Shown: one piece after another, positions 17,796 through 27,018 of the stretch
How the letters are laid out: each line of letters begins with the position of its first letter
Position numbering within the stretch: position 1 is the first letter of the stretch
Source of the DNA: Mannheimia granulomatis
GTDB taxonomy: Bacteria > Pseudomonadota > Gammaproteobacteria > Enterobacterales > Pasteurellaceae
Length of the DNA: 64,000 bases
Direction of reading: 5' to 3'
Assembly: GCF_013377255.1 (NCBI RefSeq)
Contig: NZ_CP016614.1
Span: forward strand, 2,178,501-2,242,500
Translations under genes and position numbers: made by a program
Notes under the pieces: generated by a model
Seen by the model: only the letters and a program-made list of their open reading frames with translations
Told to the model about the DNA's origin: nothing
Database searches by the model: none

Positions 17796-17810
17796 ATAGA
17801 GGATAACTAT
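17796..17810. promoter_or_regulatory. Candidate OxyR half-site upstream of katG
   Basis: ATAG-N7-CTAT (17796-17810) has both conserved outer tetrads of an OxyR half-site at correct spacing. A second tandem half-site is not convincing, so this is a partial match; peroxide control of katG is common in related bacteria. Confidence 0.4.
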
Positions 17811-17921
17811 TGTGCTGCTAATTATATGAGGAATTTTTATTTGGAAAAAGTGATTAATATTTATTATTTTGATTGTCAATAACAATTAAAGGCAGGTATT
17901 TGAATCAGTAAGGCTGAAAAG

Positions 17922-17953
17922 CATTAACGCCAGCTAGGCTTGTGGCGTTAATG
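17922..17953 (-). terminator. Hairpin behind tsuB
   Basis: CATTAACGCCA and TGGCGTTAATG pair perfectly around a 10-nt loop, 30 bp after the tsuB stop. The T-tract on the minus strand is short (CTTTTC), so termination is probable rather than certain. Confidence 0.65.
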
Positions 17954-17982
17954 TTATTAATAATATATTTTACTTAGAATTA

Positions 17983-18204
17983 TTACTTCACAACTGTAAT
18001 TTCCCATAATGCATTGCCAATTTGCTGATAATCCGTTACATCATAGCCTTCTTCCTCTGCCCAGTTTGGAATCGCTTCTGTTGCTTGAGTACAGTCAAAT
18101 TCAATGGTTAAACTATCGCCTTTATTTAACTTAGCCATTGCTGCTTTTGCTTCAACTAATGGAAAAGGACAAACCAGACCTGATGCAGGTAAGCGAACAT
18201 TCAT
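17983..18204 (-). CDS. tsuB: TusA-family sulfur carrier TsuB (YeeD-like)
   Basis: 73 residues with the TusA-family signature GLVCPFPLVEAKAAM; C12 in the CPxP motif is the expected sulfur-carrying residue. It lies 19 bp behind the membrane transporter gene, the same pairing as E. coli yeeE-yeeD (tsuA-tsuB), where both proteins are needed for thiosulfate uptake. It probably accepts or processes thiosulfate sulfur on the cytoplasmic side. The start follows AGAGGAG. Confidence 0.85.
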   Translation of the reverse strand: MNVRLPASGLVCPFPLVEAKAAMAKLNKGDSLTIEFDCTQATEAIPNWAEEEGYDVTDYQQIGNALWEITVVK

Positions 18205-18223
18205 AATATACTCCTCTAAAAAA

Positions 18224-19252
18224 TTAGCCTTTTAAACGTTGTGGACGAATAATAGTGAAATAAGCACCAACAGATGTTCCTAAAATCATCATCGGCAATG
18301 AGAGCCAACCTTGCCATGAGAAAAAAGCAGTTTCTACTAAACCATTACCAATAGAACAGCCTCCGGCAAGACTCGCACCAATTCCCATTAATGCACCACC
18401 TCCCGCACTACGTAACATTGTGGTTGCATCTGGTACTCTGAAACGGAATTCATTTGATAATTTTGCGGCAACAAATGAACCAATCAGAATGCCAAAAACT
18501 AAAAATACACCCCAGTTAATAAATTTATCATCACCAAAGACGAAATATTGAATAACATTTGCACTTGGAGTAGTGATCCCTAAACCGAAATTTCTACCTG
18601 CTAAATTACTAAGCGGCCAAGCCAGTAATGCAATTAAGCCGACTAAAATAGCTGTTACAAACGGATGCCAACGTTTTTCAAACAGAATATGAGCCAATCC
18701 TGTTTTACGAGGTTTTAACGCAATAGTTTTTCCTTTCGGCTTTTTTAAATGGCGGATTGCCAGCACTAAAGTAACCACTGTTAAAATAAAAACTAAAATC
18801 CAAGGAGAAATTCCTAATGTTTCATGAATGGTACGCTGCTCAATGACATTACTTTTTAAACCTTGATTTAACGGTGCTAATACCCCGGTTCGCATAGAGG
18901 CAGAAAATAATCCATAGATAATTAATGCTACCCAACTTCCAATTAACCCTTCACCGGCACGATACCAAGTACCTGTTGCACAACCTCCGGCATAAATAAT
19001 TCCTATGCCGAATAAAAAAGCACCAATAATTACTGCCAATAGGGGTAAATCTTCTGCCGGTGAAGTAAATGAACCGGCTTCATACAATACCCAAATCCCG
19101 ATAGACTGAACAGTAATGGCAATTAATAATGCCACAAACATACGGTTACTTTTGGTCACATAAAGATCACGAAATGCTCCTGTAATACAAAATCTGCCTC
19201 GTTGCATCACAAAACCAAGCAAGAAACCGCATAAAAGTCCTGTTAATAACAT
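18224..19252 (-). CDS. tsuA: YeeE/YedE-family thiosulfate importer TsuA
   Basis: 342 residues, with about nine hydrophobic membrane segments. Conserved family motifs with functional cysteines: RGRFCITGAFRD near the N-terminus, YAGGCATGTWYRAGEG in the first half and LAGGCSIGNGL in the second, giving the internal two-fold repeat typical of the family. With TsuB it would import thiosulfate for cysteine synthesis. The ribosome-binding site AGAGGT is buried in the stem of a terminator-like hairpin immediately before the ATG. A YedE selenium-related role is an alternative but the adjacent TsuB supports thiosulfate. Confidence 0.86.
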   Translation of the reverse strand: MLLTGLLCGFLLGFVMQRGRFCITGAFRDLYVTKSNRMFVALLIAITVQSIGIWVLYEAGSFTSPAEDLPLLAVIIGAFLFGIGIIYAGGCATGTWYRAGEGLIGSWVALIIYGLFSASMRTGVLAPLNQGLKSNVIEQRTIHETLGISPWILVFILTVVTLVLAIRHLKKPKGKTIALKPRKTGLAHILFEKRWHPFVTAILVGLIALLAWPLSNLAGRNFGLGITTPSANVIQYFVFGDDKFINWGVFLVFGILIGSFVAAKLSNEFRFRVPDATTMLRSAGGGALMGIGASLAGGCSIGNGLVETAFFSWQGWLSLPMMILGTSVGAYFTIIRPQRLKG

Positions 19253-19256
19253 AAAA

Positions 19257-19287
19257 AAATACCTCTCAAATTAATGAAGAGGTATTT
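19257..19287 (-). terminator. Terminator-like hairpin overlapping the tsuA ribosome-binding site
   Basis: AAATACCTCT and AGAGGTATTT form a perfect 10-bp stem with an 11-nt loop; on the minus strand TTTTT and the tsuA ATG follow directly. It could end transcription of the antiporter gene upstream and, if transcribed through, would hide the AGAGGT site of tsuA. Confidence 0.7.
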
Positions 19288-19348
19288 AAATATAAAGAGA
19301 AGTTAATCACCAATAATCTTTAGTGAAATGATAGTGTATTTAGTTATA

Positions 19349-20683
19349 TCAAATATGTGGGATAAAATCGTCCGGTCCACCCAGCTTATTGAATGCAACT
19401 CTTCTTGGGTCAGCTAATTTCGATTTTTTAATCATTGGCTCAACCGTAGAACCTTGTACCAGAATCGAAAATGTGACGACTGAATAGGTCATTAATAAGA
19501 TTAAATCACGAACATCAATGTTACCTTCTAAGCTTGGAATCATGACTGCCTCCGTAGGTAGAGCCAGAGCCATTGCTAGGCCTAAACCACCACGCAATCC
19601 ACCCCATGTCATAATTTTTAGAGTGTAAGGATTATAAGTACGGAACCGCTTCAATACTTGGAATGGAATCCACAAACTCACATAACGAGAGAATAAACAG
19701 ATTGGAATCGCAGCCAACATAAGCACCCCGCCAATCCAAGTAAAATCAACCAATAACGTACTTAGTCCAATTAACAAGAATAAGAGGTAGTTTAACGAGT
19801 GATCTATCATTTCCCAAAAATGGTCAAGATATTTCTGACTTTGTTCTGAAAAGCCGGTACGACGAGTCCAGTTACCAATCATAATTCCTGCTACTACCAT
19901 GGTTAAAGCACCTGATACGTGCAAATAGTTTGCCATTACAAAGCCAACTGTTGGAATAGTCAAAGTAATCAAGATTTCTAAGCTTCCATCATCGGTGGCA
20001 GAAATAAATTTATGGGCAACATAGCCTGTAATCAAACCAAACACAATACCGCCAACTGCTTCTTGTAAGAACAACCGGGTAATTCCCCCTACAGTTGGCT
20101 CTTGTCCGCCAAAAGCGACGGCAAACACAGTTGTAAAAATTACTAAGCCGATACCATCATTGAATAAAGACTCTCCCTCCACGTGCATAGAAAGGCGTTT
20201 CGGGGCTTTCAAACTTTTGATGATCGCAAGCACCGCAATCGGGTCGGTTGGTGAAATTAATGCACCGAATAATAAACAATAAACAAAGCCAATCTCCAAA
20301 CCACACAGCATTGCTAAACCATACACCAAACCACCAATCATAAAGGTTGAGGCTAGAGTGGAAAATAATGCATAAACGGCAATTTCCCTACGTTGCTCTT
20401 TCATTAAAGGCAATTTAATGCCAAGTGAACCGGCAAAAAGTAAGAAGCCAAGCATTCCGTTTAATAAAAAGCTTTTAAAATCAAGTTGTTGATAAATTGA
20501 GGTGGCGAGTTGTTCAACTTTGAACCAGCCTAGAGAACCAAAAGTGAGAATAAGTAGAGAACCGATAAGGGCGGAGGCAGTAATTGCAATGGTTATTTGA
20601 ATGTTTTCATTAAGTTTCCTTGTAACAAACGAAACAAACATTGCAAGCCCGAACAGCAAGCAAATATAAGAATAGAGTTGCAT
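19349..20683 (-). CDS. CPA1-family Na+/H+ antiporter (NhaP-like)
   Basis: 444 residues, about twelve membrane segments. Family motifs: SPTDPIAVLAI (ion-binding Asp) and GESLFNDGIGLVIF, plus WGGLRGGLGLAMALALP in the C-terminal half. It exchanges cytoplasmic Na+ or K+ for protons across the inner membrane. There is no long cytoplasmic regulatory tail: it ends about 30 residues after the last segment. AAAGGT precedes the ATG. A hairpin 62 bp after the stop is its likely terminator. Which cation it moves cannot be told from sequence. Confidence 0.9.
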   Translation of the reverse strand: MQLYSYICLLFGLAMFVSFVTRKLNENIQITIAITASALIGSLLILTFGSLGWFKVEQLATSIYQQLDFKSFLLNGMLGFLLFAGSLGIKLPLMKEQRREIAVYALFSTLASTFMIGGLVYGLAMLCGLEIGFVYCLLFGALISPTDPIAVLAIIKSLKAPKRLSMHVEGESLFNDGIGLVIFTTVFAVAFGGQEPTVGGITRLFLQEAVGGIVFGLITGYVAHKFISATDDGSLEILITLTIPTVGFVMANYLHVSGALTMVVAGIMIGNWTRRTGFSEQSQKYLDHFWEMIDHSLNYLLFLLIGLSTLLVDFTWIGGVLMLAAIPICLFSRYVSLWIPFQVLKRFRTYNPYTLKIMTWGGLRGGLGLAMALALPTEAVMIPSLEGNIDVRDLILLMTYSVVTFSILVQGSTVEPMIKKSKLADPRRVAFNKLGGPDDFIPHI

Positions 20684-20763
20684 AAGATTTACCTTTAAAT
20701 ATTAAAATAGAAAACTGGTGATATTTTAATCCCCGTTTAACAAAATAGCTACAGAAATATAAC

Positions 20764-21912
20764 CTATTCACCGTTTAATAAATTTTCCAATATTTGGTAA
20801 TAAATCTCTCCACATTTAGCCAGATCTTCTACGCTTACACACTCATCTACTTTATGAATTGTCGCATTCAAAGGTCCAAACTCTACTACTTCTGCCCCCA
20901 TTAAGGCGATAAAACGTCCATCTGAAGTACCGCCACCGGTATCTAGTCGAGGCGTAATTTTTGTCACATTTTCGACCGCTTGTACGGCAGCCTCAACCAA
21001 TTTTCCATCTCCGGCAAGGAAAGGTTTGCCCGATAAATTCCAGCTAATACGATATTTTAAACCATGTTTTTCTAACATTTCCGTAACCTTGGCTTTAATG
21101 CTCTCATCTGTCACTTCAGTGCAATAACGTAAATTAAATTGCACATAAAGCTCGCCCGGAATCACATTATTGCTGCCTGTGCCGGCTTTGATATTCGCCA
21201 CTTGAAGACTGGTCGGTGGGAAAAATTCATTGCCGTTATCCCATTGGTAGGTTGTGAGCTCTGTTAAAAAGCTTAAAGCCGTATGCACCGGATTTTCCGC
21301 AAGATGTGGATAAGCCACGTGACCTTGAATCCCTTCGATATATAAATCAGCTGTAATCGAACCTCGGCGACCGTTTTTAAGTACATCGCCCAATACTTTA
21401 CCGCAAGAAGGCTCCCCCACCACACAGTAATGAATAGGTTCATTACGAGCCATTAAAGTTTCCACCACTTTTACCGTACCGTCTTTGGCTGCGGCCTCTT
21501 CATCGGAAGTAATCAACAACGCCACTTTGCCTTTGTGATTTAGGTTATTTTTCACAAAATGCTCTGCCGCTACCACCAAGGCTGCCAGCGAGCCTTTCAT
21601 ATCTGCAGCACCACGTCCGTATAAAACATTATCTACAATGTGAGCAGAAAACGGAGGATAAGTCCATTGGCTCTCCGTTCCCACAGGCACGACATCGGTA
21701 TGCCCTGCAAAAGCAACGCAAGGCTCAGACTCACCATTTTCTATTCCATGAGTTGCCCATAAATTCAAGGTGTCGCCAAAAGGCAACCACTCGAGGGTAA
21801 ACCCCACTTTTTCCAACCGTTCGGCAATTTCCTGTTGGCAACCTTTGTCTTGAGGGCTGATAGAATCACGGCGGATCAAATTTTGTGCAAGGGAGATAAT
21901 TTCGTTTTTCAT
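20764..21912 (-). CDS. dapE: Succinyl-diaminopimelate desuccinylase DapE
   Basis: 382 residues, M20 peptidase fold. Metal-binding and catalytic segments are visible: FAGHTDVVPVG, GRGAADMKGSLAA, TSDEEAAAKDGT and the C-terminal IHKVDECV. It removes succinate from N-succinyl-LL-diaminopimelate in lysine and peptidoglycan precursor synthesis, using two zinc ions. It follows yffB, the same order as in E. coli; the 48-bp gap carries an uptake signal with its full tail, so the two may be transcribed together. Confidence 0.97.
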   Translation of the reverse strand: MKNEIISLAQNLIRRDSISPQDKGCQQEIAERLEKVGFTLEWLPFGDTLNLWATHGIENGESEPCVAFAGHTDVVPVGTESQWTYPPFSAHIVDNVLYGRGAADMKGSLAALVVAAEHFVKNNLNHKGKVALLITSDEEAAAKDGTVKVVETLMARNEPIHYCVVGEPSCGKVLGDVLKNGRRGSITADLYIEGIQGHVAYPHLAENPVHTALSFLTELTTYQWDNGNEFFPPTSLQVANIKAGTGSNNVIPGELYVQFNLRYCTEVTDESIKAKVTEMLEKHGLKYRISWNLSGKPFLAGDGKLVEAAVQAVENVTKITPRLDTGGGTSDGRFIALMGAEVVEFGPLNATIHKVDECVSVEDLAKCGEIYYQILENLLNGE

Positions 21913-21960
21913 AAGATTACAAGCGGTTATTTTTGGTTAATTTTTTGCAAATAAGGAAAT

Positions 21961-22311
21961 TTAACGAACAAAAGCCGCTTGGTATTCTTTCTCATTAAAC
22001 CCAAGCAAGGCAATTTCATTTTGAATCACAATCGGGCGTTTAATCAACGTAGGCTGTTCGGTTAACACCTTTAATGCTGTTTCACGGTTTAAATTATTTT
22101 TTAGCTCAGCATCTAAATTTCGCCAAGTTGTGCTGCGTTTATTGACCAAGTTTTCCCAGCCGAACGTAGCCTCCATTTCCACCAACCAATCAGCATTCAA
22201 GCCATCTACACGGTAATCATGCAGTTGAGGTTGTTGGTTATTATCTTCCAGCCATTTCAAGGCTTTTTTCACCGTATCACAATTTTTAATGCCATAAACT
22301 AAAGTTGTCAT
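21961..22311 (-). CDS. yffB: ArsC/Spx-family protein YffB
   Basis: 116 residues with the thioredoxin-like ArsC fold: KNCDTVKKALKWL near the N-terminus holds the single active-site-like Cys (C11), and LIKRPIV is the conserved C-terminal loop. No second catalytic Cys is present, as in other YffB proteins, whose role is unclear though they resemble glutathione-dependent reductases. It sits between folP and dapE, 13 bp from folP, in what looks like an operon. Confidence 0.9.
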   Translation of the reverse strand: MTTLVYGIKNCDTVKKALKWLEDNNQQPQLHDYRVDGLNADWLVEMEATFGWENLVNKRSTTWRNLDAELKNNLNRETALKVLTEQPTLIKRPIVIQNEIALLGFNEKEYQAAFVR

Positions 22312-22324
22312 TTATTTCCTCTCT

Positions 22325-23173
22325 TTAATTATCTGATTCTAACATTGCCTGCCAAATTTTAAGAGCATCAGCGGTTTCAGCAACATCATGAACCCGTAAG
22401 ATTTTCGCTCCGTTTTGAGCAGCCAATAATGCTCCTGCTACCGAACCAATCACTCGCTGCTCAACAGGCTTATCCAACACAGAGCCAATCATTGATTTTC
22501 GTGAAAGCCCGGCTAGTACAGGGAACCCGGAATCTACGAAGGCTTTAAGATGTTGTAATAACTGGTAGTTGTGGCGAACCGTTTTGCCAAAGCCAAAACC
22601 GGGGTCTAAGATAATATGCTGTTTGGGAATACCTGCGTTGATACAGGCAAAAATTCGCTGATTTAAAAAATCCGCTACCTCTTCTAATACATCATCATAC
22701 TCAGGTTTTTGCTGCATAGTTTGCGGATTGCCTTGCATGTGCATTAAACAGACCGGCAACCCTAATTCAACAGCAGTTTCCAATGCATTCGGTTCGGTTA
22801 ATGACCGAATATCATTAATGATATCCATCCCCACAAGTGCGGCTTGCTTAAACACTTCCGCCTTAGAGCTATCCACCGAAATTAAGCAATCAAAACGGGA
22901 ACGCACCGCTTCTACCACAGGCACAACCCGCTCTAACTCTTGATCAAGGGTAACAATTTCCGCATTCGGGCGTGTAGATTCCCCACCAATATCAATAATG
23001 CTAGCTCCCTCTTTTAGCATTTTTTCCGCTTGAAAGAGGGCTTTATCCAGCGAAAAAAACTGCCCCGAATCGGAAAAAGAATCAGGAGTAAAATTTAAAA
23101 TCCCCATAATTTGTGGCTGGGTCAAATCTAACAAGCGGTCATTTTTTTGCAGATTTTTGAAATGGATTTTCAT
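22325..23173 (-). CDS. folP: Dihydropteroate synthase FolP
   Basis: 282 residues. Pterin and pABA binding segments: MGILNFTPDSFSDSGQF, IDIGGESTRPNAE, IISV-like DSSKAEV, DPGFGFGKT and GLSRKSMIG. It joins pABA to dihydropterin pyrophosphate in folate synthesis and is the sulfonamide target. It is transcribed behind rluC (15 bp gap) and ahead of yffB. An uptake-signal core lies inside its N-terminal coding region. Confidence 0.97.
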   Translation of the reverse strand: MKIHFKNLQKNDRLLDLTQPQIMGILNFTPDSFSDSGQFFSLDKALFQAEKMLKEGASIIDIGGESTRPNAEIVTLDQELERVVPVVEAVRSRFDCLISVDSSKAEVFKQAALVGMDIINDIRSLTEPNALETAVELGLPVCLMHMQGNPQTMQQKPEYDDVLEEVADFLNQRIFACINAGIPKQHIILDPGFGFGKTVRHNYQLLQHLKAFVDSGFPVLAGLSRKSMIGSVLDKPVEQRVIGSVAGALLAAQNGAKILRVHDVAETADALKIWQAMLESDN

Positions 23174-23188
23174 CTTATTGCCTTTATC

Positions 23189-24151
23189 CTATTTTTCCGC
23201 CCTTAATGTTGCCAGCACACCTTTTAGGGTCTTATCTAAAGGTGCGGTAATTACCATTTCTTCCCCACTTTTCGGGTGTTCAAAGCGGATGGAATAGGCA
23301 TGTAAAAATAAGCGGTGTAAGCCGGCTGCTTTCATTTTACTGTCAAATTCGCTGTCACCATATTTATCGTCCAACGCGATAGGGTGGCCGGCATATTGGG
23401 TATGCACACGAATTTGGTGAGTTCGCCCTGTTACCGGAGACGCTTTGACTAAAGTGGCATTTGCATAGCGTTCTTCAATACTAAAACGGGTTTCAGAGGG
23501 TTTACCTTCCTCGCTCACTCGCACAATGCGTTCGCCGCTCGCTAACTCATTTTTTAATAGTGGAGCTTTAATCACTTTAGTATGTGCCTGCCATTGCCCT
23601 CGCACTAATGCCAAATAATCTTTTTGTACGACCTTTTCACGTAGTTGTTCGTGTAGGCTACGAAGTGCCGAGCGTTTTTTTGCCACCAATAAAATACCGG
23701 AAGTGTCGCGGTCGATACGGTGAACCAGCTCTAAAAAACGGGCTTGTGGACGCAACGCTCTTAACGCCTCAATCACACCAAAGCTTAAGCCACTACCGCC
23801 ATGCACCGCAATGCCTGATGGCTTGTTGATCACAAGCAGCACTTCGTCCTCATATAAAATTTGCGCTTCCAACTCCGCTACTTTATTAAGTTTTGTAGAA
23901 ATTTGCGGCTCGTTTTTTTCCGCCACACGCACAGGCGGAACACGCACAACATCCTCTGCCTGTAACTTATATTCCGGCTTGATTCGTCCTTTGTTTACCC
24001 GTACTTCGCCTTTACGCACAATACGATAAATCAAACTTTTCGGCACACCTTTAAGTTTGGCTAATAAAAAATTATCTAAACGCTGCCCGGCCTCATCTTC
24101 ACTGATGGTAAAAAATTGAACGCCGGCACTAATTACTTTTTCTGTTGTCAT
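23189..24151 (-). CDS. rluC: 23S rRNA pseudouridine synthase RluC
   Basis: About 320 residues from ATG 24151 (AAGAAAG just upstream); an ATG at 24166 and a TTG at 24181 are in frame but have poorer sites. N-terminal S4 RNA-binding domain (QRLDNFLLAKLKGVPKSLIYRIVRKGEV) and the RluA-type catalytic motif HRIDRDTSGIL with the nucleophilic Asp. RluC makes pseudouridine at three positions of 23S rRNA. It heads the rluC-folP-yffB-dapE cluster. Confidence 0.95.
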   Translation of the reverse strand: MTTEKVISAGVQFFTISEDEAGQRLDNFLLAKLKGVPKSLIYRIVRKGEVRVNKGRIKPEYKLQAEDVVRVPPVRVAEKNEPQISTKLNKVAELEAQILYEDEVLLVINKPSGIAVHGGSGLSFGVIEALRALRPQARFLELVHRIDRDTSGILLVAKKRSALRSLHEQLREKVVQKDYLALVRGQWQAHTKVIKAPLLKNELASGERIVRVSEEGKPSETRFSIEERYANATLVKASPVTGRTHQIRVHTQYAGHPIALDDKYGDSEFDSKMKAAGLHRLFLHAYSIRFEHPKSGEEMVITAPLDKTLKGVLATLRAEK

Positions 24152-24370
24152 TTTTGCTTTCTTCATAAAAAAATCATACAAATTCTATCATACCCCTGCC
24201 AATTAGAAGACTACAAGCGGTTAAATTTCCCTAATAATTTGCAATATTTCATAAAAATTAAATTTCTTACCTATAACCCATTCAAATAACCATAAAAAAA
24301 ATTATTGAATTATTCTGCTTCCACTCTAAAATACCCACCACTAATCCATAATCAAAATAAGGTATTTATA

Positions 24371-26863
24371 ATGAAATTAACGAAAATATTTCTATCTATG
24401 GCTGCCTGCTTGGTCAACACACAACTCTATGCAACTGTCGAACTCGACACAGTTCACGTAAAAGGAAACACGAAATCAATACTTTCCGGTAAATATGAAT
24501 TTGATCAAAAAAATTTAACAACCAAATTACAGGCCAACTCAAATGTGAGTGATGCCTTAGTTTCGTTACCTTCAGTTCGAGTATCCAATAACAAAAACGG
24601 CAATACATTAGGTGAAATTGCTCCGCAAAATATTTCTTTTCACGGTGAGCGTTATTACAACAATAATTTTATGCTCAATGGTATAGGAATTAATGATAAT
24701 GTTAATCCTATCGGCTTGGGTGAAGATTCATTATTAGAATCTGATATGACTAAAACAATCGATTCTCAATATATGCCTGCAGGACATCCTCAAGCATTTT
24801 GGTTGAGTACCGATCTAGTTGATACATTAGAGGTTTATGACCGTAATGTGCCTAGCCAATATGGAAACTTTACTGGCGGTGTAGTGAATGCAAAATTAAA
24901 AGAACCTGATTTCAAACGTGCATCCGGTTCTGTATCTTACCGAACAACCCGAGATGCTTGGACTAAATTCCACTTGGAAGGGCAGTATAAAAATGAATTT
25001 TATCGTGCCAATTCACCTTTATTACAACCTAAATTTACCAAGCACGAATACAGTATTCAGTTAAATCAACCACTTACAGATCACTCCGGATTACTTTTCG
25101 CTTATAGTCGCCAGCAAAGTTCTGTTCCTCAGCATCAACAGTATTTGAACAAATGGACTAATCGCTATCGTCGTAACGAAACTTTACTTGCAAGTTATAA
25201 AAATGAATTAAATGAGAATAACCGTTTAACTATTAATGGAATTTATTCTACTCATCAAGCAGATGAATATCTGGAAAACGCGGTAGATGGTCGTTTTAGA
25301 TTAAGTGGCGGTGGTTTTTTAACTAATATTAAATGGGAGAATTACAACGTTCTTGGCTTGCTAACTAGTGAGTTAGCTTATCGAAATAACCGAAATCAAA
25401 CGAAATACGATTCGGATACGCTTTATCGTTATACTAAAACCAAAAGTATTGATTGGATTTCTGATCCAAATACAGGAGAAGCGACAAAAGGTGGTATCGG
25501 TAAACGTTATACTCAGCAACAAAGTTTGCAGCTAAAACAAAATCTGGATTTCAATAAATTTGAAATCGGCAGCACTATTCATGAAATGAGTGCCGGTTGG
25601 GAATGGCAACAAAATACATCGAGATTAAAGCAACCTAAACTTGCAAAGCAGTATGCCGGAGCTGCCGACTATTATAAAGGTGAAGTATTTAATATTGAAA
25701 ATTGTACATATTGTATTCCCAAAGAACAATATTTCAAATATAGGGTTCATTACTTACCGATAGATGGGAAAGTTAAACATAACCGCATAGCATCATATTT
25801 ACAAGATAAAATAGTTTGGAATAACTTCACTTTTGTACCGGGCATACGTTTTGACTACACGCAATTTACCCGTAAATGGAACATTGCTCCAAGAAGTTAT
25901 ATTGATTATAACCTGTTAGGTAAAGGCCAAACTCATCTTATCGCTGGGTTTAACCGCTATTACGCAGGTGATTTAGTTGATTATAAATTACGTTCTGCCT
26001 TCAATTTTGAAGACCATTATAAAAGAGAGTCTTACAACAGTCCTTGGGAGCTAGACAGATCTATCTTACATATTGCCTATAAAGGAAGTAAACTTAAAAC
26101 ACCTTATAGCGATGAGATTAATGCCGGAATCAGTCAAAAAATTTCAAATAGCTTATGGACATTCAAATGGGTACAACGCAACAGCAAAGATCAGTTTATG
26201 ACCCAAATTGATTCTGATGTAAAACCGCAACAACGTTGGCTATCTAATTCAGGACGAAGTAAACATAATACCTTTAGTTTAGAAATAGAAAGTATCGAAC
26301 CTATCGATTTGTCTTTTATGGCTCTTAAATGGCAATTCGGTGTTGCTTTTAATAAGAGTAAAACTAATCAAACAAATGATTACACCCAGCGAGATTGGAA
26401 AGATTACGGCATAACTAAAATGCTTCATAAAGATAAATTACAATCAATTGAATATCTTCCTGCAAGAAACTTCAATACTCCTTGGAAAGGCTATTTACAG
26501 TTAGAAAGTTATTTTCCATCACTCAATTTAAACTGGGCACAGCGTATTAATTATGAATCATCTAGTAAAGATTATACCTTTAAAGGTTTTAGATGTACTT
26601 CTGAAAAATCGGTATGTAACAACTATGAGGGATTGGTTGCTCGTGTATACGAAACAGCAAAACCAAGCCACACTACGCTTGACTGGTTCTTTAATTGGAA
26701 AAAAGAACTAGGGCAACATAAAGCATTTTCAGTTAATGTAAGTGTACTTAATGTGCTTAATCGTAAGTTACTCGCAAATAAGATCACGACAGATGATGAA
26801 AATTATTACCAAACATACCGAGCCGGTAGACAATTTTGGCTCGGTGCAAAATATGAGTGGTAA
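24371..26863 (+). CDS. TonB-dependent outer-membrane receptor, substrate unknown
   Basis: 830 residues from ATG 24371 with AAGG nearby; the frame runs upstream to a TTG but that would spoil the signal peptide. Signal peptide about 1-21 ending QLYA, TonB-box-like VELDTVHVKG, plug domain (NSNVSDALVSLPSVRV to GGVVNAKLKEP, about 50-180), then a 22-strand-type beta-barrel ending in aromatic Trp (LGAKYEW). Two cysteine pairs occur in predicted loops (ENCTYCIP and FRCTSEKSVC). No siderophore, haem or metal partner gene adjoins it and no Fur box is evident, so the substrate cannot be assigned. It may import a metal complex or be a phage or colicin target. Confidence 0.88.
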   Translation: MKLTKIFLSMAACLVNTQLYATVELDTVHVKGNTKSILSGKYEFDQKNLTTKLQANSNVSDALVSLPSVRVSNNKNGNTLGEIAPQNISFHGERYYNNNFMLNGIGINDNVNPIGLGEDSLLESDMTKTIDSQYMPAGHPQAFWLSTDLVDTLEVYDRNVPSQYGNFTGGVVNAKLKEPDFKRASGSVSYRTTRDAWTKFHLEGQYKNEFYRANSPLLQPKFTKHEYSIQLNQPLTDHSGLLFAYSRQQSSVPQHQQYLNKWTNRYRRNETLLASYKNELNENNRLTINGIYSTHQADEYLENAVDGRFRLSGGGFLTNIKWENYNVLGLLTSELAYRNNRNQTKYDSDTLYRYTKTKSIDWISDPNTGEATKGGIGKRYTQQQSLQLKQNLDFNKFEIGSTIHEMSAGWEWQQNTSRLKQPKLAKQYAGAADYYKGEVFNIENCTYCIPKEQYFKYRVHYLPIDGKVKHNRIASYLQDKIVWNNFTFVPGIRFDYTQFTRKWNIAPRSYIDYNLLGKGQTHLIAGFNRYYAGDLVDYKLRSAFNFEDHYKRESYNSPWELDRSILHIAYKGSKLKTPYSDEINAGISQKISNSLWTFKWVQRNSKDQFMTQIDSDVKPQQRWLSNSGRSKHNTFSLEIESIEPIDLSFMALKWQFGVAFNKSKTNQTNDYTQRDWKDYGITKMLHKDKLQSIEYLPARNFNTPWKGYLQLESYFPSLNLNWAQRINYESSSKDYTFKGFRCTSEKSVCNNYEGLVARVYETAKPSHTTLDWFFNWKKELGQHKAFSVNVSVLNVLNRKLLANKITTDDENYYQTYRAGRQFWLGAKYEW

Positions 26864-26918
26864 TTACCATTCTTGCAAAGTTTTGTAATAAAAGATTTAT
26901 TTTAGTGCCGTACTAATT

Positions 26919-26961
26919 ATAATTCCATTGTATTAATTCATATTTAATACAATGGAATTAT
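26919..26961. terminator. 18-bp perfect hairpin between receptor gene and mscS
   Basis: ATAATTCCATTGTATTAA and its exact reverse complement flank a 7-nt loop, 56 bp after the receptor stop and 58 bp before mscS. TTCTTTCC follows on the plus strand. A terminator is likely; the AT-rich 18-bp stem is longer than usual. Confidence 0.65.
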
Positions 26962-27018
26962 TTCTTTCCAGCCTCAGCTATTACGTTGAGAAAATATCAA
27001 CTTTTTAAGGAAAATAAA

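Noticed and set aside
24305..24370. Alternative TTG start of the TonB-dependent receptor
   Set aside because: It would place 22 polar residues before a clean signal peptide that starts at ATG 24371.
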